Assembly: GCA_964613745.1 (NCBI GenBank)
Contig: CAZTJA010000128.1
Coordinates: forward strand, 1 to 7,768
DNA: 7,768 nucleotides
Reading direction: 5' to 3'
Source: CAZTJA01 sp964613745
GTDB taxonomy: Bacteria > Desulfobacterota > Desulfomonilia > Desulfomonilales > Desulfomonilaceae
Position 1 is the stretch's first letter. Every line of letters starts with the position of its first letter. Positions 6,071 through 7,768 of the stretch are shown here, in pieces. The notes beneath the pieces were generated by a model, which worked only from the letters and a program-made list of their open reading frames with translations, searched no databases and was not told the origin of the DNA. The translations under genes and the position numbers were made by a program.

Positions 6071-7225
6071 ATGCGGAAAGTAGCGGTAATAGGCGTTGGC
6101 CAGAGCGCATTCGTGCGAGCATATCCCGGGTCTATCCGGGAACTCGCTTTCGAGGCCTATCGTGAGGCGATGACGGATGCGGCTATCAAGCCGAATCAAA
6201 TCGATGCTTCGGTTGTGTGCTCAGCTCCGGAATACGACAAACAACGAACCCCGGCTGGGTTAATGGCTGAATATCTCGGCTTGAACCCGCAGCCCACGTT
6301 TTACGTGGAAAGCGTGTGTTCTTCGAGTTCCAGCGGGCTGCGCACTGCTTACGCTCTGATTGCTTCAGGTCTGCACGATATAGTGATGGTTCTGGGTTTC
6401 CAAAAGATGTCCGAAATCACATCGGCGGAATCGCAGGAAAGAATGGGTCGTGGAGCCGATATACAGTGGGAAGCTCCATTCGGCACCATGATGCCGGCCT
6501 ACTACGCTCTGTACGCAAGAGGCCACTTTGAAAAATTCGGGACCACTGAAGAGGATTTGGCTCTGATACGGGTAAAGTCCGCTTATTACGGCACCATGAA
6601 TGAAAAAGCCGTGTTCAGGAAGGAACTGCCTCTGGATAAGGTAATGGAACCCAAGTACATTGCCGAACCCCTGAAGCAGTACGACTGCTGCGCGAATGCT
6701 GACGGTTCGTCGTGCCTGATACTCGCGTCCGAAGAAAAGGCTAAAGATTTGGTCAAGAAGCCGGTCTGGATCCGAGGACTTGGCATGGCTACCGCTCCTA
6801 TAAATATGGCGGCGAGGGATACGTTCAGCGGTCTGAAATGTGCTCAGCTTGCAGGCAAGAGAGCTTACGAGATGGCGGGTGTTTCTGCAAAGGATATTGA
6901 TGTTGCCGAGGTTCACGACTGCTTCACAATAGCCGAAATGATGGCGTATGAAGATCTCGGCTTTGCGGAACCGGGTCATGGAAAAGACCTGATCAAAGAA
7001 AAACAAACGTATAAGGAAGGCCGAATCCCGGTGAACGTTGATGGCGGACTTCTTTCAAAGGGGCATCCCATCGGCGCAACCGGCGGGTCTCAGATCAGAA
7101 CGATTGTATTGCAGCTTAGGGGCGAAGCGGGAAATATGCAGGTTCCCAATGCAAAAACAGGGCTCGTCCATAATATCGGCGGCGTGGGAATCTACGGAAA
7201 CGTAAGCATCTTCGGAGTCGACTAG
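6071..7225 (+). CDS. Thiolase family protein, SCP2/SCP-x type, DUF35-partnered
   Basis: A 384-residue thiolase predicted to cleave a 3-oxoacyl-CoA with CoA, or condense two acyl-CoAs. The nucleophile is Cys83 in ESVCSSSSSGLR. The second motif is AEVHDCFTIAEM (279-290), the HDCF fingerprint of SCP2-type thiolases, in which Cys284 takes the acid/base role supplied by a C-terminal cysteine in classical thiolases. His332 in LLSKGHPIGATG stabilises the enolate. The C-terminal HNIGGVGIYGNVSIFG lacks the classical CxG cysteine, as expected for this branch. The gene is followed after 30 bases by a zinc-ribbon OB-fold protein; such pairs form complexes in the archaeal acetoacetyl-CoA thiolase/HMG-CoA synthase system and in benzoylsuccinyl-CoA thiolase BbsAB. 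The substrate here is unknown; a short-chain, branched or aromatic 3-oxoacyl-CoA fits the neighbouring dehydrogenases. The ATG was chosen by its perfect ribosome site. Confidence 0.92.
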   Translation: MRKVAVIGVGQSAFVRAYPGSIRELAFEAYREAMTDAAIKPNQIDASVVCSAPEYDKQRTPAGLMAEYLGLNPQPTFYVESVCSSSSSGLRTAYALIASGLHDIVMVLGFQKMSEITSAESQERMGRGADIQWEAPFGTMMPAYYALYARGHFEKFGTTEEDLALIRVKSAYYGTMNEKAVFRKELPLDKVMEPKYIAEPLKQYDCCANADGSSCLILASEEKAKDLVKKPVWIRGLGMATAPINMAARDTFSGLKCAQLAGKRAYEMAGVSAKDIDVAEVHDCFTIAEMMAYEDLGFAEPGHGKDLIKEKQTYKEGRIPVNVDGGLLSKGHPIGATGGSQIRTIVLQLRGEAGNMQVPNAKTGLVHNIGGVGIYGNVSIFGVD

Positions 7226-7255
7226 CCCAGCGTTCCATGAACTCGGAGGATTAAC

Positions 7256-7669
7256 ATGGGATTCGATCAATTTGGAATTATAAGCTTCACGGCTTCTACA
7301 AAAGCGGAAGCATTCATTGAGTTCCTCAAGGCAAATCAAATTAGCGGTACGTACTGCAAATCATGCGGAGCGAAGTTTTTTCCGCCAAGAAGTGATTGCG
7401 ATAAATGTTTTTCGAGCGACATGGAATGGTTCCCAATCAACAGCGAGGGAACTTTGCTCACCTTTACGAATGCGATGTATGCACCCGCCGGCTTTGAAAA
7501 GGACGTCCCTTACAAATTGGGGGTTGCAGAGTTTTCGGATGGGATAAAAGTGTTCGGGAGAATCGATAAGGGTCTTGCCGATGATGCGGTTAAGGCCGGT
7601 TCAAAGGTTAAGCTCCGGGTGGTTGATCTCGGGAACGATCGATTCTCGTATGAGTTGACGTCCGCGTAA
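7256..7669 (+). CDS. Zn-ribbon domain-containing OB-fold protein (DUF35), thiolase partner
   Basis: A 137-residue protein with the two-part DUF35 layout: an N-terminal helix (about 15-27), a rubredoxin-like zinc ribbon with Cys34, Cys37, Cys48 and Cys51 (YCKSCGAKFFPPRSDCDKC), then an OB-fold beta barrel (about 60-135) that includes the conserved-looking stretch VPYKLGVAEFSDGIKVFGRI. All four zinc ligands are present. In characterised complexes the DUF35 subunit binds the partner thiolase and helps hold or pass on the CoA-bound intermediate; it is not known to catalyse on its own. The ATG has GGAGG six bases upstream and starts 30 bases after the thiolase stop, so the two are surely one transcript, closed by the terminator right behind this gene. 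The functional link to the thiolase is inferred from adjacency and family precedent. Confidence 0.93.
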   Translation: MGFDQFGIISFTASTKAEAFIEFLKANQISGTYCKSCGAKFFPPRSDCDKCFSSDMEWFPINSEGTLLTFTNAMYAPAGFEKDVPYKLGVAEFSDGIKVFGRIDKGLADDAVKAGSKVKLRVVDLGNDRFSYELTSA

Positions 7670-7672
7670 TAG

Positions 7673-7699
7673 AAGGGCGGGTGCAAGGCCCGCCTTTTT
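7673..7699 (+). terminator. Rho-independent terminator of the thiolase-DUF35 operon
   Basis: GGCGGG (7676-7681) pairs with CCCGCC (7689-7694) around the loop TGCAAGG. Flanking AAG and TTT extend the stem by one G-T and two A-T pairs, and TTTTT (7695-7699) forms the U tract. It begins four bases after the DUF35 stop codon, which fits an operon end on the plus strand. Confidence 0.9.
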
Positions 7700-7727
7700 A
7701 TGGAATTGACAAATATCGTCAAAGGCA

Positions 7728-7754
7728 TGGATCCCGCCCTTCGGCGGGATGACG
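7728..7754. repeat. Dispersed-type palindrome (GGATCCCGCC...GGCGGGATGACG)
   Basis: A perfect 8-bp stem, ATCCCGCC (7731-7738) with GGCGGGAT (7743-7750), closes a CTTC tetraloop. The flanks TGG before and GACG after give the pattern TGGATCCCGCC / GGCGGGATGACG. Read on the other strand it begins CGTCATCCCGCC, which resembles intergenic palindromes seen in many copies in various proteobacterial genomes (CGTCATnCCCG type). Only one copy is in this window, so its repetitive nature is recognition by family resemblance. There is no T tract on the plus strand. Confidence 0.55.
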
Positions 7755-7768
7755 TGTTTATATAGGTT

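Noticed and set aside
6365..7006. 213-codon minus-strand open frame opposite the thiolase
   Set aside because: It is antisense to the thiolase catalytic region, with no domain and no upstream ribosome site or promoter; it is a shadow frame.

Overview
The window carries eight protein-coding genes (one cut by the left edge) and looks like a bacterial chromosome of roughly even base composition. Strong AGGAGG-type ribosome binding sites, a GAF plus class III cyclase protein, a heme-type bacterioferritin and anaerobe-style CoA metabolism with a thiolase/zinc-ribbon OB-fold pair together suggest a deltaproteobacterium (Desulfobacterota, for example a sulfate reducer or syntroph). That placement is inference from gene content; no rRNA or other marker gene is present.

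Left part, all on the minus strand: a GAF-domain nucleotide cyclase (1354-2544), a YjbE-type TerC membrane protein (431-1177) and a cytidylate kinase-like protein (1-418, C-terminus missing). terC and the kinase-like gene are 12 bases apart and probably co-transcribed. Upstream of the cyclase lies a separate bacterioferritin gene (2801-3274, minus) with a hairpin behind it and a candidate promoter about 145-175 bases ahead of it.

Right part: two divergent pairs of CoA-ester genes. On the minus strand, 3-hydroxyacyl-CoA dehydrogenase (4747-5601) leads into an acyl-CoA dehydrogenase (3517-4686). On the plus strand, an SCP2-type thiolase (6071-7225) is followed by a zinc-ribbon OB-fold (DUF35) protein (7256-7669), then a strong intrinsic terminator. 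Together they supply three of the four steps of a beta-oxidation spiral, or of its reverse toward butyryl-CoA; the enoyl-CoA hydratase and any CoA ligase or transferase are not in the window. The two pairs are separated by 469 bases without a convincing gene but rich in small palindromes, the likely shared control region.

The right end carries a palindrome of the type dispersed in many genomes. Several upstream in-frame start codons (cyclase, acyl-CoA dehydrogenase, hydroxyacyl-CoA dehydrogenase, thiolase) were rejected in favour of internal ATGs preceded by strong ribosome binding sites. I see no tRNA, rRNA, CRISPR array, transposase or phage gene. The most notable points are the divergent thiolase-DUF35 / dehydrogenase module with its palindrome-rich spacer, and the cyclase, which has a cysteine-rich GAF domain and a glutamate where adenylyl cyclases carry the base-selecting lysine.
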